From the NCBI GenBank assembly GCA_025924435.1, contig JAICIL010000028.1, positions 1 to 22,519 of the forward strand: a DNA stretch of 22,519 nucleotides, read 5' to 3'. This document shows, piece by piece, positions 15,472-22,504 of this stretch. Origin of the DNA: Chloroflexia bacterium. Its GTDB lineage: Bacteria > Chloroflexota > Chloroflexia > Thermomicrobiales > JALYUS01. The notes beneath the pieces were generated by a model. The model saw only the letters and a program-made list of their open reading frames with translations, searched no databases and was not told the origin of the DNA. Position numbers and translations under genes: made by a program. Positions within the stretch are counted from its first letter, which is position 1; each line of letters opens with the position of its first letter.

Positions 15472-15489
15472 GGATGGCATCCGCCATCC
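15472..15489. repeat. Short hairpin downstream of the flavin operon
   Basis: GGATGGC (15472-15478), loop ATCC, GCCATCC (15483-15489) form a perfect 7-bp stem. A second small stem, AGCGG/CCGCT, follows at 15499-15516 ahead of the main terminator. Confidence 0.6.
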
Positions 15490-15542
15490 CCCGGCGGGAG
15501 CGGTTCCCCAGCCGCTTACCGTTCTTCTTCCCCTCCTCCCCA

Positions 15543-15579
15543 CCCCGCGGTTTCCCCAAACCGCGGGGCTTTTCTTTAA
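15543..15579 (+). terminator. Intrinsic terminator of the FMN-bind/apbE/rnfD-like operon
   Basis: CCCCGCGGTTT (15543-15553), a CCCC loop and AAACCGCGGGG (15558-15568) form an 11-bp stem followed by CTTTTCTTT. It reads in the plus direction only, since the other strand has no T-tract. Confidence 0.93.
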
Positions 15580-15594
15580 GGACTGAGGACTGAG
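15580..15594. repeat. Two-copy 7-bp tandem repeat (GGACTGA)
   Basis: GGACTGA occurs twice in tandem, plus a trailing G. It shares the core of the degenerate repeats at 912-940 and sits between the terminator and the uspA stop. Confidence 0.6.
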
Positions 15595-15608
15595 CGATGC
15601 GGAAGGAT

Positions 15609-16124
15609 TCAATCATCCGCCGTGCAATCGTCGCGATGGGCAGGCTTCGTGGGGCGGACGATGAGCACCGGGCAGTGGGCGTGATGCAACACGCGCTCCG
15701 AGACGCTGCCGAGCAGCACCGAACGCATCTCCCCCCAGCCCCGGCTGCCGAGGACGATCAGATTCGCCCCGATCATCTCCGCCGTGTGGACGATCTCGTC
15801 CGCCGGCGACCCCACGCGAATCATCGTCTCGATGCGCACCGCCAGATCGCCGACGACGGCGACGACCGCGCCAATCGCGCGCTCCGCCGCCTGGGTCGCG
15901 GAGCGGTCGAGCGCGTTCCAGGAGTCGCGGGAGAGGATCGGGGCGCCGGCCGCCCCCGCGACGGCGATGAAGGGAGCGGTTCCCAGCGGCCGGGTGACGG
16001 CGAGGACGGTGATGCGATGCACCGAGTGCGGCGCGAAGAAGGTGCGCAGTTGCCGGGCGGCGGCGAGCGCCCGTTCCGAGCCGTCCGTGGCGATCAGGAT
16101 GTGGGCCGCGTGCTGGATGTTCAT
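15609..16124 (-). CDS. Universal stress protein (UspA family)
   Basis: This 171-residue single Usp domain opens with HILIATDGSERALAAARQL (D14 contacts nucleotide). It carries the ATP-binding G-x2-G-x9-G-S/T motif at residues 126-140 (GSRGWGEMRSVLLGS), then the typical ending VSERVLHHAHCPVLIVRP. ATP-binding Usps act in the cytoplasm in stress or energy-limitation responses, by mechanisms that are not settled. The start at 16122-16124 has GGCGAC about 8 nt upstream. It follows the MFS exporter on the same strand after 38 nt, so it could be the last gene of the marR-MFS-usp transcript. Confidence 0.93.
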   Translation of the reverse strand: MNIQHAAHILIATDGSERALAAARQLRTFFAPHSVHRITVLAVTRPLGTAPFIAVAGAAGAPILSRDSWNALDRSATQAAERAIGAVVAVVGDLAVRIETMIRVGSPADEIVHTAEMIGANLIVLGSRGWGEMRSVLLGSVSERVLHHAHCPVLIVRPTKPAHRDDCTADD

Positions 16125-16162
16125 GTCATGTCGCCTTGCGCGGGCGTGCCCGCTTCACGCGC

Positions 16163-17932
16163 TCAATCGGCCTTCTCGGCTTCGAGCACCGCCATCTCCG
16201 GCCCCGCCAGCTCCGCCAGCCCCTCCGCATTGCCGACGGCGTCATGCTCGTGGACGACCCGCCCACCCCGGAAGAAGGAGACGACCGCCGCCACGCCCGC
16301 GAGCGCCGCGCAGGCGCTGAAGGCGACGCGGACGCCGTCCATGAACGGCCCGGAAATCAGGTTCGGGAAGAAGGTCGTGCTCAGGACGGTATTCCGCGTC
16401 GCTTCTGTAGCTCCTTGCAGCACATCGGGCGGCAGGAGCGTGCCGAGCGGGTTGTAGCCGAGGAAGGCGGCGAAGATCGCGGCCACCGGCGGCAGGTGCG
16501 AGACCGCCGTCGCCGCCCCTTGGGGGATGCCCGCCGCCGTCAGCCCGCCGAGCAGCGTACTCGGCAGGTGCTTGGCGAGGCCGACCGTCACGAGCGAGAA
16601 GATCAGCGTGATGCTGAGCGTGCTGGCGATGTTGCGGAAGGTGGCGATCATCCCGGAGGAGACGCCGCGATACTCGGCGGGGACGGCGTTCATGATCGCC
16701 GTCGTGTTCGGCGCGCTGAACATCCCCATGCCGAGGCCGAGGATGAGGATGACGACCGCGAAGACCGGATAGGCGAAGTTGGCGGGCAGGAGCGTCAGGG
16801 CAATGAACGCGGCGGCCATGATGACCGTGCCCGTCGTCGCCAGCCCGCGCGAGCCGACCTTGTCGGAGAGATAGCCGGAGAGCGGCCCCATGATGAGGAA
16901 GCCGACCGTCAGCGGGATCATGTAGATGCCCGCCCAGAGCGGCGTGTCGTCGAAGTTGTAGCCGTGCAGCGGCAGCCAGATGCCTTGGAGCCAGATGATC
17001 AGCATGAATTGCAGGCCGCCCTGCGCCATCGCCGCGAGCAGGTTGCTCAGGTTGCCCATCGTGAACATGCGGATGCGGAAGAGCGAGAGCCGGAACATCG
17101 GATTCTCCACCCGCTGCTCGACGACCACGAAGAGCGCGAGCAGGATCAAACCGCCGACGATGCCCGCGATCACCCACGGGTTCCGCCACCCCATGTCCGA
17201 CGCGCCGTACGGCTCGATGCCGTAACTGAGCGCGACGAGCAGGACGGTCAGCCCGCCGGCGAAGAGGAGGTTGCCGAGCACGTCAATCTTCTGGCGCAGC
17301 CGCGCGCGGGCGGTTTCGTGCAGCATCAGATAGGCCCAGACGGTGCCGATGATCCCGAACGGCACGCTGACCAGGAAGACCAGCCGCCAGTTGAACGCGG
17401 CGAGCAGCCCGCCGAGGATCAGGCCGATGAACTGCCCGGCGATGCCGCAGACCGTGTTGACGCCGAGCGCCAGCCCCCGCTCGTTGGCCGGGAAGGCGTC
17501 GGTGAGGATCGCCGTCGAGTTCGCGAAGAGAAACGCCCCGCCGACGCCCTGGATGAGCCGGTAGATGATCAGTTGCATCGCGGCGGCGTTGCCGCTGCCC
17601 TGGATGAAGAAGAGCAGGATCGAGCCGAGCGTGAAGACCGCGAAACCGGCGTTGTAGAGCCGCACGCGGCCGAACATGTCCGAAATCCGCCCGCAGGTGA
17701 CGAGCAGGACGGCGGTGATCACCAGGTAGCCCAGGAGCGACCAGAGCAGATAGCCCGTCTCGCCGGGGGCGAGCGGGTTGATGCCGATGCCCCGGAAAAT
17801 CGCCGGCAGCGCGATCAGGATGATGCTCGAATTGAGCGCGGCCATCAGGATGCCGAGCGTCGTGTTGGAGAGCGCGATCCATTTGTAGTCAATGTGCGCC
17901 ATCCGGCGTGTCGTGTGCGGCGTTTCCGTCAT
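16163..17932 (-). CDS. MFS drug:H+ antiporter, DHA2 (14-TM, EmrB/QacA-like) family
   Basis: The 589-residue protein has about fourteen hydrophobic helices, the length and pattern of DHA2 exporters. A motif A-like loop GRISDMFGRVRLYNAGF lies between helices 2 and 3. An RLIQGVGGAFLFANS segment (motif B-like, with its conserved Arg) and GQFIGLILGGLLAAFNWRLVFLVSVP (motif C-like region, given here in outline) follow. The C-terminus ends in an acidic cytoplasmic tail. Such proteins expel hydrophobic or cationic toxic compounds; the substrate is unknown. ATG 17930-17932 is used, with GGGGG about 11 nt upstream; a start ten codons further in (MAHIDYKW) is possible. It lies 22 nt after marR, so it is very likely under MarR control. 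Confidence 0.92.
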   Translation of the reverse strand: MTETPHTTRRMAHIDYKWIALSNTTLGILMAALNSSIILIALPAIFRGIGINPLAPGETGYLLWSLLGYLVITAVLLVTCGRISDMFGRVRLYNAGFAVFTLGSILLFFIQGSGNAAAMQLIIYRLIQGVGGAFLFANSTAILTDAFPANERGLALGVNTVCGIAGQFIGLILGGLLAAFNWRLVFLVSVPFGIIGTVWAYLMLHETARARLRQKIDVLGNLLFAGGLTVLLVALSYGIEPYGASDMGWRNPWVIAGIVGGLILLALFVVVEQRVENPMFRLSLFRIRMFTMGNLSNLLAAMAQGGLQFMLIIWLQGIWLPLHGYNFDDTPLWAGIYMIPLTVGFLIMGPLSGYLSDKVGSRGLATTGTVIMAAAFIALTLLPANFAYPVFAVVILILGLGMGMFSAPNTTAIMNAVPAEYRGVSSGMIATFRNIASTLSITLIFSLVTVGLAKHLPSTLLGGLTAAGIPQGAATAVSHLPPVAAIFAAFLGYNPLGTLLPPDVLQGATEATRNTVLSTTFFPNLISGPFMDGVRVAFSACAALAGVAAVVSFFRGGRVVHEHDAVGNAEGLAELAGPEMAVLEAEKAD

Positions 17933-17954
17933 AAGAAAAAAGCCCCCTCGTCCC

Positions 17955-18443
17955 TTAATGCCCGGCCCGCGCCGGTTCCGGCTCGCGCGCGGTCGCGGTC
18001 GTCGCCATCGCGCCGTCGCCGACGACATGTTCCAGCAGATCGGCGAGCAGGCGTTGCTCTTCCGGCGCGAGGGCGCGGATGCGCTCGCCCACGACGCTCT
18101 CGTCGAGCAGCGCCCGGTCCTCCAGGGCCGCCAGGCCGCGCGGCGTCACGCGGATGTTGATTGTGCGGCGATCGGCGGCATCGTAGACGCGCTCGATCAC
18201 GCCGCGCTCGACCAGCCGGTCCACCACGCCGGTCGCCGTGGAGCGCGGGATATCCAGCGCCTCGGCGAAGCGGCTGATCGGCACGGTGCCGAGATCGCGC
18301 AGCACGCGCAGGGCGCGCAGGCCCGCGAGCCGGACGCCGTATTTCTCCAGGATCGCCAGTTGCAGCGGCTCCGCGAGGATCACCGCCCGGACATAGGCGA
18401 TCAGCGCGCGATCCGCATCGTTCCGTCTCCGTTGATCGGTCAT
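17955..18443 (-). CDS. MarR-family transcriptional regulator
   Basis: The 162-residue protein has the MarR winged helix: LRALRVLRDLGTVPISRFAE, then recognition helix RSTATGVVDRLVERG (67-81) and wing YDAADRRTINIRVTPRG (87-103). Flanking helices serve dimerisation. ATG 18441-18443 lies 4 nt after GGAGGG; an upstream in-frame ATG at 18506 overlaps the -35 box. It is followed by an MFS exporter, the classic arrangement of a ligand-released repressor controlling its own efflux pump. A palindrome within its promoter suggests autorepression, and the same promoter/operator pattern recurs upstream of the small membrane protein gene at 18660-18950. Confidence 0.94.
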   Translation of the reverse strand: MTDQRRRNDADRALIAYVRAVILAEPLQLAILEKYGVRLAGLRALRVLRDLGTVPISRFAEALDIPRSTATGVVDRLVERGVIERVYDAADRRTINIRVTPRGLAALEDRALLDESVVGERIRALAPEEQRLLADLLEHVVGDGAMATTATAREPEPARAGH

Positions 18444-18464
18444 CCCGCCCTCCCCCCCCCTTAC

Positions 18465-18506
18465 TACGACTACCCGTACTATGCGGTATACCGTACTATC
18501 TGTCAA
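18465..18506 (-). promoter_or_regulatory. Promoter and operator of marR-MFS
   Basis: On the minus strand, TTGACA (18506-18501), a 17-nt spacer and CATAGT (18483-18478). The spacer contains the perfect palindrome CGGTATACCG (18484-18493). CCGTACTAT is directly repeated at 18474-18482 and 18491-18499. TACGACTACCCGTA (18465-18478, plus strand) abuts the -10 and matches 13 of 14 bases of the same position in the promoter at 19083-19124. Confidence 0.75.
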
Positions 18507-18546
18507 GCCTCCGACAGCCAGATAGCACTCGGTTCAGCAAACAAGA

Positions 18547-18611
18547 ATCCCGGTGGTGGCGGGCTTCAGCATGTCACAGAGAGGCAGGCTGAAGCCCGCC
18601 ACCACCGGGAT
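18547..18611. repeat. Intergenic palindromic repeat, copy B
   Basis: Perfect 24-nt arms at 18547-18570 and 18588-18611 (core GGTGGTGGCGGGCTTCAGC) flank a 17-nt loop, ATGTCACAGAGAGGCAG. The loop shares CACA(A/G)AGAGGCAG with copy A at 12762-12810, and 16 nt of the arm recur at 19135-19150. Confidence 0.92.
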
Positions 18612-18639
18612 ACAAAGAGCCGCCCCGATGGGGAGCGGC
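18611..18639 (-). terminator. Probable terminator of the GlsB/YeaQ-type gene
   Basis: On the minus strand a GC-rich stem (18639-18619, GCCGCTCCCC / GGGGCGGC with one bulge, loop ATC) is followed by TCTTTGT. It lies 20 nt after the stop of the small membrane protein gene. Confidence 0.65.
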
Positions 18640-18659
18640 CCTTCGCATCCCTGATTTGC

Positions 18660-18950
18660 TCAGATTGCTTGGCGGTTGCCAGAGGCCGCGCGGACAATCC
18701 AGTCCACGATCAGCCCGACGACGAAGGCAACCAATACGGCCCACCAGAAACCGGCGCCGCTGACGAAGAAGCCCATGATGATCCCGGCGATCACGCCGCC
18801 GATCAACCCGGCGATCAGGTCCGTGCCCATCCCCGTTCCGCCCGAGCGGACCATCGAATGGATGAGCCACCCGGCGATCAAGCCGACGATGATCCAGAGG
18901 ACAACGCCCCAGAACCAGTTGGCGCCGGCCAATGACGCGAACACGACCAT
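18660..18950 (-). CDS. GlsB/YeaQ/YmgE-family small membrane protein (transglycosylase-associated)
   Basis: The 96-residue protein has three hydrophobic helices: WFWGVVLWIIVGLIAGWLIH, a Gly-rich middle pair around MGTDLIAGLIGGVIAGIIMG, and FWWAVLVAFVVGLIVDWIVR. The Gly-rich GxxG pattern is that of the family, which lies in the cytoplasmic membrane and is linked to stress in several bacteria; its biochemical role is not established. ATG 18948-18950 has GGAGG 6 nt upstream. Longer in-frame starts reach 19124 but cross the promoter and have no hydrophobic or conserved character. A 5' leader of about 140 nt follows a strong promoter with a near-perfect palindrome, so expression is tightly controlled, probably by the neighbouring MarR protein. 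Confidence 0.92.
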   Translation of the reverse strand: MVVFASLAGANWFWGVVLWIIVGLIAGWLIHSMVRSGGTGMGTDLIAGLIGGVIAGIIMGFFVSGAGFWWAVLVAFVVGLIVDWIVRAASGNRQAI

Positions 18951-19082
18951 GCTGCACCTCCTCTGCCGACCGGCGGGACACGCCGACGGCGGATAGATCA
19001 TGGACCGTGGGGAGCGTGACCGAAAGGCCGGAGACCGCAAGCGTCGGCAGCAATTCCGCGCTGCCCGCGTACCCATGATTCG

Positions 19083-19124
19083 TACGACTACTCGTATTGT
19101 ACGATGAGTCGTATGACTTGTCAA
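19083..19124 (-). promoter_or_regulatory. Promoter with 31-bp palindromic operator for the GlsB/YeaQ-type gene
   Basis: On the minus strand, TTGACA (19124-19119), a 17-nt spacer and TACAAT (19101-19096) are close to consensus. A near-perfect 31-bp palindrome covers 19083-19113, with TACGACT/AGTCGTA outer arms and CGTA/TACG inner arms, spanning the -10. Without gaps it matches the marR promoter (18465-18506) at 29 of 42 positions. Confidence 0.85.
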
Positions 19125-19134
19125 CGAATCTCAG

Positions 19135-19150
19135 TGGTGGCGGGCTTCAG
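19135..19150. repeat. Half copy of the intergenic palindromic repeat (copy C)
   Basis: TGGTGGCGGGCTTCAG is identical to the inner 16 nt of the left arm of copy B. The complementary arm is absent, so this is a remnant or a single-arm member. Confidence 0.7.
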
Positions 19151-19210
19151 TCCTGCGCGTTTGTGCGTGTTGTTCCTGTTGTTCCCGTTGTCAGTTCGCG
19201 CTGCGCATCG

Positions 19211-19245
19211 CATTGCTCATTGCTCATTGCTCATTGCTCGTTGCT
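19211..19245. repeat. 7-bp tandem repeat (CATTGCT)
   Basis: Four perfect CATTGCT units (19211-19238) and one variant CGTTGCT (19239-19245) lie immediately downstream of the ion-channel stop codon. The length suggests possible copy-number variation. Confidence 0.85.
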
Positions 19246-19246
19246 T

Positions 19247-20335
19247 TCACAGCACATCGTCCCACGCGGTCGTCTCCCAGTTGTCCTTCGCGTCGGGGTC
19301 GGGCATCCACGGGGGGAGGGTGAGGAGCAGGCGTTCCGCCGCGCCGTTCACGAACGGCTCGTAGAGATGGCGGAGACGGCGCAACTCTTTCTCGGCCGCC
19401 GCGCCCTCCCGCACCGGGACGCCATTCGCCGCCAGGATCGCGCGCATCTTCGCGACATCGCCCGGTGGGAGACGGTCGGCGGTCGGCTTGATCGGCGGCG
19501 TGTTGAGGTATTGGCAGATGTCCACGATGGCGTGCCGCGCCATCGCGAAGACGAGCCGCGCCGGGCCGACGGGCGCGCCGTCCACGCCGACGAGCACGAG
19601 CGCCGAGACATCGAGCATGGCGGTCAACGCCGCCAGCCACGACTGGTTGTCGTGCTGCGAGCGGAAGTAGGCGAGGGAAGGGTAGGAGAGCAGGCTTTCC
19701 AGCAGTTCGCCGCACCAGCGCTCCCATTCGAGCATCAGGGGGCGGAGCGCGGCGAGGTCGTCGTACTCCCCGAGGCGGCGGAGCAGTTCGACGGCGCGCG
19801 GCGGCGACCCGGCCCGCGCGTCGAGCAGCGAGATCGCCACCTCGCGCCGCGAGAATGCCTGATAGAGGATCGGCAGGTAGGTGATGACGAGGCCGAGGAA
19901 GCCGAAGCCGACGCCCGCCTCGATGACGGTGACAACACGCGCGAGCGTATTCTGCGGGATCACATCGCCCAGCCCGAGCGTGAAGAAGGTCGTGCCGCTC
20001 TCGTAGAGATCGGTGCCGAAACTCTGCTTGCCGCCCGCAGTCAGGATGTGGGAGCCGCCCCCCCATTGCAGGATGCCGAAGCCGAGGATCAGCCCGCACG
20101 CCCAGACGACGAGCAGGACGATCAGCGAGAGCGGCCCGTAGAGGCTGAGATACGTATCCCGCCGCCGCTTGCCGCGCCGCTGCCCGAACGACCATGCCAT
20201 CCATGTGTAGCGGTAGAAGAGCCGGGTGAGCCGGAATTGCCGGTTGACGCGCCGGGGCAGGATGATCGTCTCGAAGGCATCCCACAGGACGGTGACGACG
20301 ATCAGTACGCCGACGACAGCCACGATCATCCGCAC
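19247..20335 (-). CDS. Two-TM-type ion channel with large C-terminal cytoplasmic domain
   Basis: The 362-residue protein has an N-terminal hydrophobic helix (about 4-27), a basic loop, an outer helix (about 70-90), a pore segment SGTTFFTLGLGDVIP (113-127) and an inner helix (about 133-158). A ~200-residue soluble domain without an obvious RCK motif follows. The selectivity-filter position reads TLGLGD instead of TVGYGD, so potassium selectivity cannot be assumed. The start is GTG 20333-20335, with GGAGGG 7 nt upstream; ATG 20327-20329, two codons later, is the alternative. A 23-bp palindrome separates it from the IPT-domain gene on the same strand. Confidence 0.87.
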   Translation of the reverse strand: MRMIVAVVGVLIVVTVLWDAFETIILPRRVNRQFRLTRLFYRYTWMAWSFGQRRGKRRRDTYLSLYGPLSLIVLLVVWACGLILGFGILQWGGGSHILTAGGKQSFGTDLYESGTTFFTLGLGDVIPQNTLARVVTVIEAGVGFGFLGLVITYLPILYQAFSRREVAISLLDARAGSPPRAVELLRRLGEYDDLAALRPLMLEWERWCGELLESLLSYPSLAYFRSQHDNQSWLAALTAMLDVSALVLVGVDGAPVGPARLVFAMARHAIVDICQYLNTPPIKPTADRLPPGDVAKMRAILAANGVPVREGAAAEKELRRLRHLYEPFVNGAAERLLLTLPPWMPDPDAKDNWETTAWDDVL

Positions 20336-20412
20336 CGGCGATTCCCTCCCCACGACACCCCGCGACCCGTCCTCCTTCAACAAGCGGCGATGGGGCGCCA
20401 TTATTCCACGCC

Positions 20413-20466
20413 CGGCACGGCGAGACGCCACCCCATCATCGCGGGGTGGCGTCTCGCCGTGCCGGA
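20413..20466. repeat. 23-bp perfect inverted repeat
   Basis: Arms 20413-20435 and 20444-20466 are exactly complementary over 23 nt (core GGCACGGCGAGACGCCACCC) with an 8-nt loop, ATCATCGC. It lies 8 nt after the stop of the IPT-domain gene. It has no T-tract, so it is more like an extragenic palindromic element than a standard terminator, though it may stop or slow polymerase. Confidence 0.92.
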
Positions 20467-20473
20467 CTAGCGG

Positions 20474-22324
20474 TTACCGATGCGACGGGAGCGCGCTCGG
20501 CGGTGACCCGCCCTGCGATCCTGCGTTCGATCCTCCGTCGCCGCCCCGGCTGCCGGGGCTGCCCCCGTGCGATCCGCCATCGCCTCCTCCGTGCGATCCG
20601 CCATCACTACCGCCGTCGCCGCCCCGGCGGCCGGGGCCGCCCTCGTGCTGGATGCCGTACGTGTAGGACGCGGGGAGCGCTACCGACTGGCCGCCGCCCG
20701 AGACGATCACATCAACCGCCCCCTCCGACGCGTGTGCGGGGGTCGTCGCGCTGATCGTCTTGCCGTTCAGCACCCGCACATCGGTTGCCGGAGCGCCGCC
20801 AATGGTGACGGTCATGCCCGCCGTGAAGCCCGTTCCCTCGATGACAATGCGCGCGCCGCCGGTGGTCGGGCCGGACGAAGGCTCGACCTTTTTGACCGAG
20901 AGCGCGCCACTGGCGGGCGGCCCGCTCCCCCCGGATCCGGTGTACGTGAAGGCACGGGGCAGCGTGCCGCGCTCACTCCCCACGTTCTGCACCGCGACGT
21001 TGACCGTCCGGCCGTGGTTCGTGGCGGGCGTCGTCGCGGTGATGGACATCGCGTCGTTCACCACGACATTCGTCGCCGCCGCGCCGTCGAAGAAGACGCG
21101 CGCGCCCGGTTGGAAACCGGCGCCCGTGATCGTGACGACCGTGCCGCCGGCGACAGGCCCGGAGGCGGGGCTGATGCCGGTGACGGTCGGCGGGCCGACG
21201 TAGGTGAAGCCGCCGACCTGCGTCGCGCTCTGCCCGTCCGGATTCGTGATGACGACGTTGACCGCGCCCGCCGCGTGCATCGGTGCGGTCATGGCGATCG
21301 TCGTTCCATTGACGACGACGATGTTCAGCGCGGCGACGTCGCCGAACGTCACCGTCGCCCCCGGCTGGAAGTTCGTACCCGTGATGACGACCGGGGTCGT
21401 CTCATCGTCGTCCGTCGAGCCGGTCGCCGGGGTGATCGCCGTGATCGTCGGCCCGGCGATGAAGGTGAACGCGCCGGGCGCGGTCGCGGTGTCGCCCGGT
21501 GTCGTGACGGCGACATCAACGCTGCCTACGGCGTGCGCCGGGGTCGTCGCGACGACCGTCGTATCATTCGTGGCGGACACACCGGTCGCCGCGACCCCAC
21601 CGAAGGCGACGGCGGTGACGCCCGTCAGATTCGTGCCGGTGATCGTGACGGCGGTGCCGCCTGCCGCAGGTCCGGTCGTCTGGCCGAGGGACGCGATGGT
21701 CGGCGCGGCGACGTAGGTGAAGCCGTTTGCCAGCGCGCCGACCTGCGTGTCCGGGTTCGTGATCGCCACGGCCACCGCGCCCGCGATGTGATCGGGCGGC
21801 GTCGCGCTGATCGTGGTGTCGTTGACGACCGAGGCGTCCGGCGCCGCGACGCCATCGAAGGTGACCGCCGCGCCGGGCTGGAATCCCGTGCCGGTGATCG
21901 TCACCATGCCGTTGCCGGCAAGCGGCCCGGCGGCCGGCGCGACGGCCGTGACCGTTGGCGCGGCGACGTAGGTGAACGATCCGACGGTGAGCGGCCCGTC
22001 GGAGAATGCGACGGTGAGGTCCACGGAACCGGCGGCGCCGGGTGGCGCGGTCGCGGTGATCTGCGTGTCGTCGGTGATCGTAAACGCGGCGGCGGGTGCC
22101 GTGCCGAAGGAAACCCCCGTCGCATCGGTCAGGCCCGTGCCCGTGATCACCACGTTCGTGCCGCCCGCCGCCGGGCCGCTCGTCGGGGCGAAGCTCGTGA
22201 CCGTCCCGGCGGCGAGGGCGACGCCCGGCGCGATGACCGCGCAGAGTGCGGCCAGTAACGCGGCGACGAGGCTCCATCGCGCCGCGCGACCGACCCCACG
22301 CAATCGTGTCCCCTGCTCTCTCAT
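20474..22324 (-). CDS. Secreted protein with six IPT/TIG domains and a Gly/Ser-rich tail
   Basis: The 616-residue protein has a Sec signal peptide: basic start, hydrophobic core at about 16-37, and likely cleavage after A38 (VALA-A). Six immunoglobulin-like IPT/TIG domains follow at about 41-122, 123-207, 208-291, 292-378, 379-463 and 475-557. Most open with a P-x-x-G-P-x-x-G-G-T pattern, continue with V-x-I-T-G-T-x-F/L, and end in F-T-Y. Repeat 4 replaces the Gly-Gly turn with TDDDETT. The tail (561-616) is a low-complexity Gly/Ser/Asp/His segment (GGDGGSDGGSHGGG and variants). No LPxTG, membrane anchor or catalytic domain is visible. A surface, adhesive or structural role is plausible but unproved. 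ATG 22322-22324 has GGAGG 7 nt upstream. Confidence 0.92.
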   Translation of the reverse strand: MREQGTRLRGVGRAARWSLVAALLAALCAVIAPGVALAAGTVTSFAPTSGPAAGGTNVVITGTGLTDATGVSFGTAPAAAFTITDDTQITATAPPGAAGSVDLTVAFSDGPLTVGSFTYVAAPTVTAVAPAAGPLAGNGMVTITGTGFQPGAAVTFDGVAAPDASVVNDTTISATPPDHIAGAVAVAITNPDTQVGALANGFTYVAAPTIASLGQTTGPAAGGTAVTITGTNLTGVTAVAFGGVAATGVSATNDTTVVATTPAHAVGSVDVAVTTPGDTATAPGAFTFIAGPTITAITPATGSTDDDETTPVVITGTNFQPGATVTFGDVAALNIVVVNGTTIAMTAPMHAAGAVNVVITNPDGQSATQVGGFTYVGPPTVTGISPASGPVAGGTVVTITGAGFQPGARVFFDGAAATNVVVNDAMSITATTPATNHGRTVNVAVQNVGSERGTLPRAFTYTGSGGSGPPASGALSVKKVEPSSGPTTGGARIVIEGTGFTAGMTVTIGGAPATDVRVLNGKTISATTPAHASEGAVDVIVSGGGQSVALPASYTYGIQHEGGPGRRGGDGGSDGGSHGGGDGGSHGGSPGSRGGDGGSNAGSQGGSPPSALPSHR

Positions 22325-22424
22325 TCTCTGTCCTCCATACGACGCTATTGGGAGGGCGCCGCCATGCCATCTTCCCTCGCATTCTTCTCAACGCGCGGAT
22401 CGCGAAAATGTGACGTTCGGTAAA

Positions 22425-22453
22425 AACATAGATCAAAGTACAATGACTGTTAA
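22425..22453 (-). promoter_or_regulatory. Sigma-70-type promoter of the IPT-domain gene
   Basis: On the minus strand, TTAACA (22453-22448), a 17-nt spacer and TATGTT (22430-22425) lie about 100 nt upstream of the start. The surrounding stretch is the most AT-rich of the locus. Confidence 0.6.
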
Positions 22454-22504
22454 CCGCAGGGGTTCTTCATTGTCGCTATCCGGGGAATCCTCACCCCCGG
22501 CCCC

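Noticed and set aside
16136..18160. 674-codon open frame on the plus strand
   Set aside because: Antisense to the MFS exporter; it is a charged Arg/Glu/Asp sequence typical of the complement of membrane-protein codons.
19201..19250. CRISPR-like array from the short tandem repeats
   Set aside because: The units are 7 bp with no spacers and no cas genes nearby.
19097..20470. 457-codon open frame on the plus strand
   Set aside because: Antisense to the ion-channel gene and running through repeats and the 23-bp palindrome.
20567..22258. 563-codon open frame on the plus strand
   Set aside because: Mirror of the IPT-repeat gene; the repeated structure comes from the opposite strand.
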